Assembly: GCF_024362695.1 (NCBI RefSeq)
Contig: NW_026063247.1
Span: 310,001-374,000 of the forward strand
From: Pectinophora gossypiella
Lineage: Eukaryota > Arthropoda > Insecta > Lepidoptera > Gelechiidae
Length of the DNA stretch: 64,000 nucleotides
Direction of reading: 5' to 3'
Shown in pieces: positions 8,921 through 20,639 of the stretch; position 1 is the first letter of the stretch, and each line of letters starts with the position of its first letter. A program made the translations under genes and the position numbers. The notes beneath the pieces are model-generated. The model was not told the DNA's origin. It made no database searches and saw only the letters and a list, made by a program, of their open reading frames with translations.

Positions 8921-11170
8921 TCTATACTTATAATAAATCTGTAGAGAGGTCAATTCTGTACATTAAATATTTTTTCAAAATAACTATCAGGGGGTGATAA
9001 GTGATCGATACTGATGCCAAAAATGCAATCAGTAAAATTTTTGTCTGTCTGTCTGTCTAGAATAGAATAGAATAGAATAGAATAGAAAAAGTTTATTATA
9101 AAAGGACGCCACACACAAAAAAAAGACAACAACATCATTATCAAATTTCCACTAAAACAATTACAAAAAAGCAAGACGGTTGTCTGTCTGTCTGTCTGTC
9201 TGTATGTTCCTTATAGAAACAAAAACTACTGGACGGATTTTAATGAAACTTGGTACAATTATTCTTCACACTCCTGGACAGGTCATAGTATACTTTTCAT
9301 CACGCTACAATCAATAGGAGCAGAGTAGTGAAGGGAAATCCTTTTGTATGAAAAATCTAAACCACTCAAGTTAGACGTTTGAAATTTGGCATGCAGGTAC
9401 CTTAGATACCGTAGAGGTGCACTAAGAAAGGAATTCCCGAAATTCCTACGGGAATGGGAATTAGCGGGAAAATCCTTTTGTATGAAAAATCTAAACCACT
9501 CAAGTAAGACTTTTGAAATTTGGCATGCAGGTACCTTAGATAACGTAGAGGTGCACTAAGAATGGAATTCCCGAAATTCCCACGGGAACGGGAATTAGCG
9601 GAAAAATATTTTTGTATGAAAAATCTAAACCATTCAAGTTAGATGTTTGAAATTTGTCATGCAGGTACCTTAGATACCGTAGAGGTGTACTAAGAAAGGA
9701 ATTCCCGAAATTCCCACGGGAACGGGAATTAGCGGGAAAATCCTTTTGTATGAAAAATCTAAACCACTCAAGTTAGACGTTTGAAATTTGGCATGCAGGT
9801 ACCATAGGTACCGTAGAGGTGCACTAAGAAAGGAATTCCCAAAATTCTCACGGGAACGGGAATTAGCGGGAAATACCTTTTGTATGAAAAATCTAAACCA
9901 CTCAAGTTAGACATTTGAAATTTAGCATGCAGATACCTTAGGTACCGTGGAGGTGCACTAAGAAAGGAATTCCCGAAATTCTCACGAGAACGGGAATTAG
10001 CGGGAAAATCCTTTTGTATGAAAAATCTAAACCATTCAAGTTAGACGTTTGAAATTTGTCATGCAGGTACCTTAGGTACCGTGGAGGTGCACTAAGAAAG
10101 GAATTCCCGAAATTCCCACGGGAACGGGAATTAACGGGAAAATCCTTTTGTATGAAAAATCTAAACCATTCAAGTAAGATGTTTAAAATTTGGCACGCAG
10201 GTACCTTAGACACCGTAGAGGTGTACTAAGAAAGGAATTCCCGATTCCCACGGGAACGGGAATTAGCGGGAAAATCCTTTTGTATGAAAAATCTAAACCA
10301 CTCAAGTTAGACGTTTGAAATTTGGCATGCAGGTACTTTAGTAAACTTAAAGATTAGTTGCAACAGGATATTACAAAATTCCCACGGGAACGGTAGTTAA
10401 CGGGAAAAAACATTTGTATGAAAAAATCAAATCTAAATAAAAGGAGAAACTGACTGACTCAGTGACTGACATATCAACGCATAGCCTGAACGGCTAAATG
10501 TAGGCATTTGAAATTTGGAAGGGACATAGCTTAGGTACCGTAGAGGTGCACTAAGAAAGGAATTCCCGGAATTCCCACGGGAACGGAAATTAGCGGGAAA
10601 ATCCTTTTGTATGAAAAATCTAAACCGCTTAAGTTAGACGCTTGAAATTTGGCATGCAGGTACTTTAGTTAACTTAAACCTTAGTTGCAACAGGATATTG
10701 CAAAATTCCCACGGAAACGGGAGTTAGCGGGAAAAAAACATTTGTATGAAAAAATCGAAACCGCGTAAGATAGATGTTTTCAATTCAATTCAATTAAATT
10801 ATTTATTGCATTCCATGTAGTACAATGGGGTGTTACATAGGCATAGGAACTAAAACATGGACCCTGTAGGGCACAGCAACGTTGAAGGGAAGAGAGGAAG
10901 TGTGTATTAAAATTAAAACTCAATGAACAATCAATTAAAAAAAAAACAATTCAATCAATTGATTCAATCTAGCATGCATGCATACCTTAGTAAATATAAA
11001 GTTTATTTTTGGCTGTATTTTGAAAAATGGGAGTTATTGGGAAAAAAAATGTATGAAAAAATCTAAACTGCATAAGTTAGATGCTTGAAATTTGATATGC
11101 ACTCCCACACACACGAAGATCTCTCTCTTATATAACACGCCACGCGGACGAAGTCGCGGGCAAAAGCTAG
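8921..11170 (+). mobile_element. Non-autonomous Helitron, family B
   Basis: Begins TCTATACTTATAATAAA, carries a (GTCT)n tract, then about nine units of a 134-bp tandem repeat (GGGAATT..GGAATTCC cores), and ends CGCGGACGAAGTCGCG + GGCAAAAGCTAG. The flanks are A (8920) and T (11171) with no duplication. There is no helicase ORF. Six further copies or partial copies of this family lie in the window, some nearly identical, so amplification was recent. This copy differs by a 122-bp LINE tail inserted in its microsatellite. Confidence 0.88.
9059..9180 (-). mobile_element. LINE 3'-end fragment with (CTATT)n tail inside a microsatellite
   Basis: The GTCT tract of the Helitron is interrupted by 122 bp absent from sister copies. 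On the minus strand it reads unique sequence, AATAAACTTTTT, then (CTATT)n. The tail matches in style the plus-strand LINE end at about 52549-52595. Confidence 0.65.
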
Positions 11171-11207
11171 TTATTACATAAAAATTTATGCGTAAAAATA
11201 GAGAACC

Positions 11208-11395
11208 ATGATAAATATAGCAATGGCAGGTTTAAATTATGATAAATGTCTTGTCTATCTTGACGATCTTGTTGTTTTTGGACGAAATTTAGAAACGCAT
11301 AATAAAAATTTACAAGAAGTTTTTGAAAGATTACGACAGGTTAATTTAAAATTAAATCCTTTAAAATGTGATTTTCTAAAAAACAAATATTATAT
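11208..11395 (+). pseudogene. Gypsy1 reverse transcriptase, palm piece (fragment 2 of 4)
   Basis: Contains the CLVYLDDLVVFG block with the YLDD catalytic pair and the LKLNPLKCDFLK block, directly continuing fragment 1 after the 9-bp duplication. The frame is cut at about 11395 by a LINE; the following LGHIIS block resumes at 26345. Confidence 0.9.
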
Positions 11396-11467
11396 TTCAC
11401 TCTTCGTCGACCGCTCGACTAAGTTACACGTTACTATTTTAACAACGTTCAGATATCTACCCTCAAT

Positions 11468-12466
11468 ATGACCAAGTGCGATAAATGTGGGAAAAATATA
11501 ACAAAATCCAATCCAGGCTTAGACTGTAATCGGTGTGAGAAAATAGTTCACCTCAGTGTAAATTGCTCCGGACTCACCACAAAGCAGAGAACTGCGCTTA
11601 AGGCCGCTGGGAATCTGGAGTGGATCTGCACTGAGTGCCTTGAACACTCTCCGCGACGTAGCTCCATATATATACCTCATGAAGACGATGAAGAGGACGA
11701 GGAAGGTAACGTTGAATCTCAAAACAATTATGCCAAAAACGTCCAAATTGATATCAAGCAACTGCTCAAAGATATTTCTAAGGAAATGGAAAAGGCTCTC
11801 CAAAGAGAATTAAGGGACATAACTAAAGCTCTTGAACATCAAAGTGATAAAATGGACGAGATAAATCAGTCAATGGACGCATTTAGACAAACGATAAAAG
11901 AGCTACAGAAAAAAAATGTCGAGCTTCAAAATAAAAACAATTATTTAGATACACGCGTCGGCGTACTGGAACAACGATTAAGAGACATTGAGCAAGCGCA
12001 ACTGTCCAAACAATTAGAAATTGGTAATGTACCGTATAATAAATCAGAAGCACTAGAGGTTATTACAAAAAAAATGGCAGATAAACTAACGGTCTCCATC
12101 ACTGAAATTGAAGGAACGAAACGTCTACAAGGGAAAACCGATAAGCCGGGTATCATTCAAATCAAATTCAAAAACGAAACAGCGCCTGTTAAATGGATTG
12201 CAGCAGTGAAGGAAACAGCCTTGTGTGCCAGTGACGTAGTTGACAACTTATCCGAAGAAACCGGGAAGCTCCCCATATATGTACGTGAAGCCCTATCCTA
12301 CCAAAATAAGAAACTTCTGTGGGAAGCCAAACAGCAGTTGAAAACTTCCTACAAGTATGTCTGGTGCAAAGGAGGTGTTATTCGTGCCCGGAAAGAAGAT
12401 AACGGGGAGATCATTATCATCAGACAAATAGAGGACATTGCCAAACTTCTGAAACAGATGAAGTAG
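11468..12466 (+). CDS. CR1-like LINE ORF1 protein with PHD finger and coiled coil
   Basis: 332 codons from an ATG. Cys4-Cys7-Cys20-Cys23-His28-Cys33-Cys54-Cys57 gives a complete C4-H-C3 PHD finger with the conserved Trp52 before the last pair. An acidic run (about residues 74-82) follows, then a Lys/Glu/Gln-rich stretch with coiled-coil character (about 115-185) and a basic C-terminal domain. CR1 ORF1 proteins are thought to bind element RNA and sometimes chromatin. The stop is 68 bp before ORF2. The ORF is intact although ORF2 is destroyed. Confidence 0.85.
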   Translation: MTKCDKCGKNITKSNPGLDCNRCEKIVHLSVNCSGLTTKQRTALKAAGNLEWICTECLEHSPRRSSIYIPHEDDEEDEEGNVESQNNYAKNVQIDIKQLLKDISKEMEKALQRELRDITKALEHQSDKMDEINQSMDAFRQTIKELQKKNVELQNKNNYLDTRVGVLEQRLRDIEQAQLSKQLEIGNVPYNKSEALEVITKKMADKLTVSITEIEGTKRLQGKTDKPGIIQIKFKNETAPVKWIAAVKETALCASDVVDNLSEETGKLPIYVREALSYQNKKLLWEAKQQLKTSYKYVWCKGGVIRARKEDNGEIIIIRQIEDIAKLLKQMK

Positions 12467-12534
12467 GTAGTTCGCACACGCCCTCACTACATGAGGTACA
12501 CTGCCTGAAGTATTCACATTCAAATTAAATTAAA

Positions 12535-13423
12535 ATGGCTTTCCTAGATAATATCACTGAAATAAAAAAATGCCCTAATATTAACCAATTTTTCAATAGC
12601 ATTCCTAAAAAAATAAATATAACATGTATTCACTTTAACATCAGATCCCTAATTTTAAATTTTTCTAACCTAGAACACTATATTGCCACTTGCCCTCGCA
12701 CCATTGACTTAATAATTATAACTGAAGCTAATATCCCAGAAACATTGAGTTGTATCTTCCAATTAGATGGCTACAACATGTATACGAATCTTAGAAAGAA
12801 AAGAAAAGGTGGTGGAATTATCGTGTATACACTTAAACGACACAAAATTTCCACAAAGGACACTAAATCACTGCACTATGAAGGAATATTATGTAAAATT
12901 ACGACATCCACAAATTACACTTTTAACCTTCTAGCAATTTACCGCCCGCCGGATACGAGTAAACACCTATTTATACGTGACTTACAAATGTTATGCCGTG
13001 GGATTGATAAGTTTGAGGATTTCTATATAACCGGGGATATTAACATTGACGTTGCCTTGGAAACGCCTATAAAACATAAATACACTACAATGACATCCAG
13101 CTACGGCCTCGTGAGTGGGATCTCGGAATACACGCGAATTGAAACAAAAGAAAATAAAACTAGTAAATCATGCATCGATCACATTCTCGCGAGGTCCCGC
13201 TCACAAGACGTATTTACACAACACTAAGAACTGTACTGGCTGATCACCGAGCTGTTGCATTTGCTTGCGCCGGGCCGTACGGCCAGAATAATATACAGGG
13301 GGCTCCTAAAACATTTAAAACATATATTGACCAAAAGAAAATTAATTCTTTGTTGAATAATGTCGATTGGGATTCTACAAAGAACATGATTTGTCCACTT
13401 GAAATCTATCAATTTATTAAAGA
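12535..13423 (+). pseudogene. CR1-like LINE ORF2, endonuclease part, frameshifted
   Basis: Starts at an ATG with an apurinic-type endonuclease: HFNIRSL near the start, IITEANI (catalytic Glu), YRPPDT, ITGDINID, SCIDHI, and ADHRAV as the SDH-equivalent block. A 1-base net frame change near 13212 ends the first frame at 13227; the sequence continues in another frame to 13423, where a Helitron cuts it. The reading resumes in frame at 15575. Confidence 0.85.
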
Positions 13424-15390
13424 CTAGCTTTTGCCCGCGACTTCGTCCGCGTGGCGTGTTATATAAGAGAGAGATCTTCGTGTGTGTGGGAGTGCATATC
13501 AAATTTCAAGCATCTAACTTATGCAGTTTAGATTTTTTCATACATTTTTTTTCCCAATAACTCCCATTTTTCAAAATACAGCCAAAAATAAACTTTATAT
13601 TTACTAAGGTATGCATGCATGCTAGATTGAATCAATTGATTGAATTGATTTTTTTTTAATTGATTGTTCATTGAGTTTTAATTTTAATACACACTTCCTC
13701 TCTTCCCTTCAACGTTGCTGTGCCCTACAGGGTCCATGTTTTAGTTCCTATGCCTATGTAACACCCCATTGTACTACATGGAATGCAATAAATAATTTAA
13801 TTGAATTGAATTGAAAACATCTATCTTACGCGGTTTCGATTTTTTCATACAAATGTTTTTTTCCCGCTAACTCCCGTTTCCGTGGGAATTTTGCAATATC
13901 CTGTTGCAACTAAGGTTTAAGTTAACTAAAGTACCTGCATGCCAAATTTCAAGCGTCTAACTTAAGCGGTTTAGATTTTTCATACAAAAGGATTTTCCCG
14001 CTAATTTCCGTTCCCGTGGGAATTCCGGGAATTCCTTTCTTAGTGCACCTCTACGGTACCTAAGCTATGTCCCTTCCAAATTTCAAATGCCTACATTTAG
14101 CCGTTCAGGCTATGCGTTGATATGTCAGTCACTGAGTCAGTCAGTTTCTCCTTTTATTTAGATTTGATTTTTTCATACAAATGTTTTTTCCCGTTAACTA
14201 CCGTTCCCGTGGGAATTTTGTAATATCCTGTTGCAACTAATCTTTAAGTTTACTAAAGTACCTGCATGCCAAATTTCAAACGTCTAACTTGAGTGGTTTA
14301 GATTTTTCATACAAAAGGATTTTCCCGCTAATTCCCGTTCCCGTGGGAATCGGGAATTCCTTTCTTAGTACACCTCTACGGTGTCTAAGGTACCTGCGTG
14401 CCAAATTTTAAACATCTTACTTGAATGGTTTAGATTTTTCATACAAAAGGATTTTCCCGTTAATTCCCGTTCCCGTGGGAATTTCGGGAATTCCTTTCTT
14501 AGTGCACCTCCACGGTACCTAAGGTACCTGCATGACAAATTTCAAACGTCTAACTTGAATGGTTTAGATTTTTCATACAAAAGGATTTTCCCGCTAATTC
14601 CCGTTCTCGTGAGAATTTCGGGAATTCCTTTCTTAGTGCACCTCCACGGTACCTAAGGTATCTGCATGCTAAATTTCAAATGTCTAACTTGAGTGGTTTA
14701 GATTTTTCATACAAAAGGTATTTCCCGCTAATTCCCGTTCCCGTGAGAATTTTGGGAATTCCTTTCTTAGTGCACCTCTACGGTACCTATGGTACCTGCA
14801 TGCCAAATTTCAAACGTCTAACTTGAGTGGTTTAGATTTTTCATACAAAAGGATTTTCCCGCTAATTCCCGTTCCCGTGGGAATTTCGGGAATTCCTTTC
14901 TTAGTACACCTCTACGGTATCTAAGGTACCTGCATGACAAATTTCAAACATCTAACTTGAATGGTTTAGATTTTTCATACAAAAATATTTTTCCGCTAAT
15001 TCCCGTTCCCGTGGGAATTTCGGGAATTCCTTTCTTAGTGCACCTCTACGTTATCTAAGGTACCTGCATGCCAAATTTCAAAAGTCTTACTTGAGTGGTT
15101 TAGATTTTTCATACAAAAGGATTTTCCCGCTAATTCCCATTCCCGTAGGAATTTCGGGAATTCCTTTCTTAGTGCACCTCTACGGTATCTAAGGTACCTG
15201 CATGCCAAATTTCAAACGTCTAACTTGAGTGGTTTAGATTTTTCATACAAAAGGATTTCCCTTCACTACTCTGCTCCTATTGATTGTAGCGTGATGAAAA
15301 GTATACTATGACCTGTCCAGGAGTGTGAAGAATAATTGTACCAAGTTTCATTAAAATCCGTCCAGTAGTTTTTGTTTCTATAAGGAACAT

Positions 15391-15455
<65 letters not shown>

Positions 15456-15574
15456 AATTTTACTGATTGCATTTTTGGCATCAGTATCGATCACTTATCA
15501 CCCCCTGATAGTTATTTTGAAAAAATATTTAATGTACAGAATTGACCTCTCTACAGATTTATTATAAGTATAGA
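13424..15574 (-). mobile_element. Non-autonomous Helitron, family B (copy 1 of the tandem set)
   Basis: Plus strand reads CTAGCTTTTGCCCGCGACTT at the left and ...AAGTATAGA at the right, the reverse of the family-B ends. It sits inside LINE ORF2; removing it rejoins an open reading frame (AAAGA|CAATTTT). It contains the 134-bp repeat array and an ACAG tract at about 15389-15451 that is 24 bp longer than in the copies ending at 22766 and starting at 28317. Confidence 0.9.
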
Positions 15575-16402
15575 CAATTTTAACAAATGTTATATTGAAT
15601 CTCAAACTAAAATTCAAATAAAAAATAGCACAGCAACGAAAAAACAAAACAAATGGGTAAACAAGTGGACGAAAAAGGCAAGTGAAAGAAGAGATTATTG
15701 GTTTGGTTTATGGCTGGAAAATACTAATGATATGATAATAAAACAAAAATACAATAAGGCTAGGAACTATGCAAATAAAGTAATACAAAAATCAAAGAAC
15801 ACTTATCTCAAAAAGGACATACACAACAATAAAAACAATCAACTTAAACTCTGGCAAATATTAAATAGAATTACCGGTAGAATAAATATTTCTATTGATG
15901 ATATAATACTGAGTGCATTCGAAAACAATAATGTTAAACCAATAGATATCTCCAACAACTTTGCCAATACTTTTAAAAGAAGTGTCGCAAATATAGTACC
16001 CACCTGCAGTCAGCCCCTATTATCCCCCGAAACATATACACTACCCGCGAATGTTACATTACGTTTTCAAAAAGCTACTCCCTCTTCAGTATTTAAAATA
16101 GTAAAGAACATCAACACTAATAAAGCACCAGGCGTTGACAAAATTAGAGCTATTGACGTTAAATCTATTGTTGAAAAACTTTCGGGAGCTATAGCTAACT
16201 TCATTAATTGTAGTATTGAAAATGCAAAATATCCGAATGAATTAAAAACGGGAATTGTTAGGCCCATATATAAAAAAGGAAGTAAATCCGACTACGACAA
16301 CTACCGACCCATTACCATTCTCCCCATACTTGACAAAATAGTTGAAAAATACATAAGTCAACAAATTCAAACTTTCTATAGGAAAAACCTTATACTGAAA
16401 AA
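15575..16402 (+). pseudogene. CR1-like LINE ORF2, linker and RT N-terminal part
   Basis: Open in one frame from the Helitron border. It has a lysine-rich linker ending LWQILNRITG, then the RT start with NKAPGVDKIR, TGIVRPIYKKG and YRPITILPILDKIVEKYI. Foldback X interrupts it at 16401; the RT palm resumes at 24673. The frame from 15732 (244 codons) runs into foldback sequence before its stop at 16466. Confidence 0.88.
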
Positions 16403-17031
16403 ATTAAGCAAAATTAAAAATTTTGAAAAAACCCACGACGGTAAAAATCTCATCGAAAAAGAATAAAATAACTCAAAACCCCCGACTTAACCCAATTATT
16501 ATGTAACGAAATATTATATTAGACTTAAAAATACTTTCTAAAAAGAGTTGATATCTCGAGACATCGGTAATAGATATACTTAAGTACCTAAACAATGAAT
16601 ATGGATGTTTACAGTTTTTTCCTAACGTGTCTGTTTCTCGAAAATATACTTAAATGTAGCGATAATAATTTTACCATAATACATAACCGAGGAATATCCG
16701 TCGGGGGCTGCCATTAACCCAACTAAAGTTTTTCTAGTGACGTGAATACAATTATTGAAGAATTGTAGATGTTTAACGACGACATAAAATACACTTATGA
16801 GTATAATTAAATTTTTGTTGAAATTTCATATAGAAAAGGCAGCCCCCGACGGATATTCCTCGGTTATGTATTATGGTAAAATTATTATCGCTACATTTAA
16901 GTATATTTTCGAGAAACAGACACGTTAGGAAAAAACTGTAAACATCCATATTCATTGTTTAGGTACTTAAGTATATCTATTACCGATGTCTCGAGATATC
17001 AACTCTTTTTAGAAAGTATTTTTAAGTCTAA

Positions 17032-18998
17032 CTAGCTTTTGCCCGCGACTTCGTCCGCGTGGCGTGTTATATAAGAGAGAGATCTTCGTGTGTGTGGGAG
17101 TGCATATCAAATTTCAAGCATCTAACTTATGCAGTTTAGATTTTTTCATACATTTTTTTTCCCAATAACTCCCATTTTTCAAAATACAGCCAAAAATAAA
17201 CTTTATATTTACTAAGGTATGCATGCATGCTAGATTGAATCAATTGATTGAATTGATTTTTTTTTAATTGATTGTTCATTGAGTTTTAATTTTAATACAC
17301 ACTTCCTCTCTTCCCTTCAACGTTGCTGTGCCCTACAGGGTCCATGTTTTAGTTCCTATGCCTATGTAACACCCCATTGTACTACATGGAATGCAATAAA
17401 TAATTTAATTGAATTGAATTGAAAACATCTATCTTACGCGGTTTCGATTTTTTCATACAAATGTTTTTTTCCCGCTAACTCCCGTTTCCGTGGGAATTTT
17501 GCAATATCCTGTTGCAACTAAGGTTTAAGTTAACTAAAGTACCTGCATGCCAAATTTCAAGCGTCTAACTTAAGCGGTTTAGATTTTTCATACAAAAGGA
17601 TTTTCCCGCTAATTTCCGTTCCCGTGGGAATTCCGGGAATTCCTTTCTTAGTGCACCTCTACGGTACCTAAGCTATGTCCCTTCCAAATTTCAAATGCCT
17701 ACATTTAGCCGTTCAGGCTATGCGTTGATATGTCAGTCACTGAGTCAGTCAGTTTCTCCTTTTATTTAGATTTGATTTTTTCATACAAATGTTTTTTCCC
17801 GTTAACTACCGTTCCCGTGGGAATTTTGTAATATCCTGTTGCAACTAATCTTTAAGTTTACTAAAGTACCTGCATGCCAAATTTCAAACGTCTAACTTGA
17901 GTGGTTTAGATTTTTCATACAAAAGGATTTTCCCGCTAATTCCCGTTCCCGTGGGAATCGGGAATTCCTTTCTTAGTACACCTCTACGGTGTCTAAGGTA
18001 CCTGCGTGCCAAATTTTAAACATCTTACTTGAATGGTTTAGATTTTTCATACAAAAGGATTTTCCCGTTAATTCCCGTTCCCGTGGGAATTTCGGGAATT
18101 CCTTTCTTAGTGCACCTCCACGGTACCTAAGGTACCTGCATGACAAATTTCAAACGTCTAACTTGAATGGTTTAGATTTTTCATACAAAAGGATTTTCCC
18201 GCTAATTCCCGTTCTCGTGAGAATTTCGGGAATTCCTTTCTTAGTGCACCTCCACGGTACCTAAGGTATCTGCATGCTAAATTTCAAATGTCTAACTTGA
18301 GTGGTTTAGATTTTTCATACAAAAGGTATTTCCCGCTAATTCCCGTTCCCGTGAGAATTTTGGGAATTCCTTTCTTAGTGCACCTCTACGGTACCTATGG
18401 TACCTGCATGCCAAATTTCAAACGTCTAACTTGAGTGGTTTAGATTTTTCATACAAAAGGATTTTCCCGCTAATTCCCGTTCCCGTGGGAATTTCGGGAA
18501 TTCCTTTCTTAGTACACCTCTACGGTATCTAAGGTACCTGCATGACAAATTTCAAACATCTAACTTGAATGGTTTAGATTTTTCATACAAAAATATTTTT
18601 CCGCTAATTCCCGTTCCCGTGGGAATTTCGGGAATTCCTTTCTTAGTGCACCTCTACGTTATCTAAGGTACCTGCATGCCAAATTTCAAAAGTCTTACTT
18701 GAGTGGTTTAGATTTTTCATACAAAAGGATTTTCCCGCTAATTCCCATTCCCGTAGGAATTTCGGGAATTCCTTTCTTAGTGCACCTCTACGGTATCTAA
18801 GGTACCTGCATGCCAAATTTCAAACGTCTAACTTGAGTGGTTTAGATTTTTCATACAAAAGGATTTCCCTTCACTACTCTGCTCCTATTGATTGTAGCGT
18901 GATGAAAAGTATACTATGACCTGTCCAGGAGTGTGAAGAATAATTGTACCAAGTTTCATTAAAATCCGTCCAGTAGTTTTTGTTTCTATAAGGAACAT

Positions 18999-19063
<65 letters not shown>

Positions 19064-19182
19064 AATTTTACTGATTGCATTTTTGGCATCAGTATCGATC
19101 ACTTATCACCCCCTGATAGTTATTTTGAAAAAATATTTAATGTACAGAATTGACCTCTCTACAGATTTATTATAAGTATAGA
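17032..19182 (-). mobile_element. Non-autonomous Helitron, family B (copy 2 of the tandem set)
   Basis: Same ends and internal 134-bp array as the copy at 13424, offset by 3,608 bp, with the same ACAG tract length. Its left flank is the foldback arm and its right flank LINE sequence, as expected for a hybrid formed by exchange between the other two copies. Confidence 0.9.
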
Positions 19183-20008
19183 CAATTTTAACAAATGTTA
19201 TATTGAATCTCAAACTAAAATTCAAATAAAAAATAGCACAGCAACGAAAAAACAAAACAAATGGGTAAACAAGTGGACGAAAAAGGCAAGTGAAAGAAGA
19301 GATTATTGGTTTGGTTTATGGCTGGAAAATACTAATGATATGATAATAAAACAAAAATACAATAAGGCTAGGAACTATGCAAATAAAGTAATACAAAAAT
19401 CAAAGAACACTTATCTCAAAAAGGACATACACAACAATAAAAACAATCAACTTAAACTCTGGCAAATATTAAATAGAATTACCGGTAGAATAAATATTTC
19501 TATTGATGATATAATACTGAGTGCATTCGAAAACAATAATGTTAAACCAATAGATATCTCCAACAACTTTGCCAATACTTTTAAAAGAAGTGTCGCAAAT
19601 ATAGTACCCACCTGCAGTCAGCCCCTATTATCCCCCGAAACATATACACTACCCGCGAATGTTACATTACGTTTTCAAAAAGCTACTCCCTCTTCAGTAT
19701 TTAAAATAGTAAAGAACATCAACACTAATAAAGCACCAGGCGTTGACAAAATTAGAGCTATTGACGTTAAATCTATTGTTGAAAAACTTTCGGGAGCTAT
19801 AGCTAACTTCATTAATTGTAGTATTGAAAATGCAAAATATCCGAATGAATTAAAAACGGGAATTGTTAGGCCCATATATAAAAAAGGAAGTAAATCCGAC
19901 TACGACAACTACCGACCCATTACCATTCTCCCCATACTTGACAAAATAGTTGAAAAATACATAAGTCAACAAATTCAAACTTTCTATAGGAAAAACCTTA
20001 TACTGAAA
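19183..20008 (+). pseudogene. Duplicated copy of the CR1-like ORF2 linker/RT fragment
   Basis: Identical, as far as I can see, to the fragment at 15575-16400; the 244-residue translation from 19340 is the same as that from 15732. It is part of the tandem unit and has no independent origin. Confidence 0.9.
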
Positions 20009-20639
20009 AAATTAAGCAAAATTAAAAATTTTGAAAAAACCCACGACGGTAAAAATCTCATCGAAAAAGAATAAAATAACTCAAAACCCCCGACTTAACC
20101 CAATTATTATGTAACGAAATATTATATTAGACTTAAAAATACTTTCTAAAAAGAGTTGATATCTCGAGACATCGGTAATAGATATACTTAAGTACCTAAA
20201 CAATGAATATGGATGTTTACAGTTTTTTCCTAACGTGTCTGTTTCTCGAAAATATACTTAAATGTAGCGATAATAATTTTACCATAATACATAACCGAGG
20301 AATATCCGTCGGGGGCTGCCATTAACCCAACTAAAGTTTTTCTAGTGACGTGAATACAATTATTGAAGAATTGTAGATGTTTAACGACGACATAAAATAC
20401 ACTTATGAGTATAATTAAATTTTTGTTGAAATTTCATATAGAAAAGGCAGCCCCCGACGGATATTCCTCGGTTATGTATTATGGTAAAATTATTATCGCT
20501 ACATTTAAGTATATTTTCGAGAAACAGACACGTTAGGAAAAAACTGTAAACATCCATATTCATTGTTTAGGTACTTAAGTATATCTATTACCGATGTCTC
20601 GAGATATCAACTCTTTTTAGAAAGTATTTTTAAGTCTAA
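20009..20639. repeat. Duplicated foldback X, left arm, spacer and partial right arm
   Basis: Second copy of 16401-17031 within the tandem duplication. It ends at the Helitron that begins at 20640. Confidence 0.9.

Larger units (their letters stand above)
6771..11207. mobile_element. TIR DNA transposon M with 9-bp target duplication, itself twice invaded
   Basis: The insertion splits Gypsy1 RT and is flanked by ATGATAAAT at 6762-6770 and 11208-11216. The ends form imperfect inverted repeats: GCATAAAT sits 17 bases inside each end, and TTTTTGTCATAAT matches TTTTTATGTAATA beyond it. Numerous CATAAT/GCATAA motifs are scattered inside (6771-7160, 8740-8920). Related sequence with the same GCATAAATGTTTTTGTCATA start lies inside element Z (about 5395-5510 and 44165-44350). 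No transposase is visible. A 9-bp duplication would suit Mutator-like elements, but that is inference. Without the LINE fragment and Helitron it would be about 0.65 kb. Confidence 0.55.

Noticed and set aside
14381..14656. Recurrent 91-codon ORF (also 17989, 21597 and minus strand at 9938, 29211)
   Set aside because: It is a translation of the 134-bp Helitron tandem repeats and shows the same period; no independent coding signal.
14032..15170. CRISPR-like regularly spaced repeats
   Set aside because: Units are contiguous 134-bp tandem repeats without unique spacers, in eukaryotic transposon DNA.
15266..15481. ORFs rich in Ser-Val-Cys-Leu repeats
   Set aside because: They are translations of the (GTCT)n microsatellite and Helitron 5' end.
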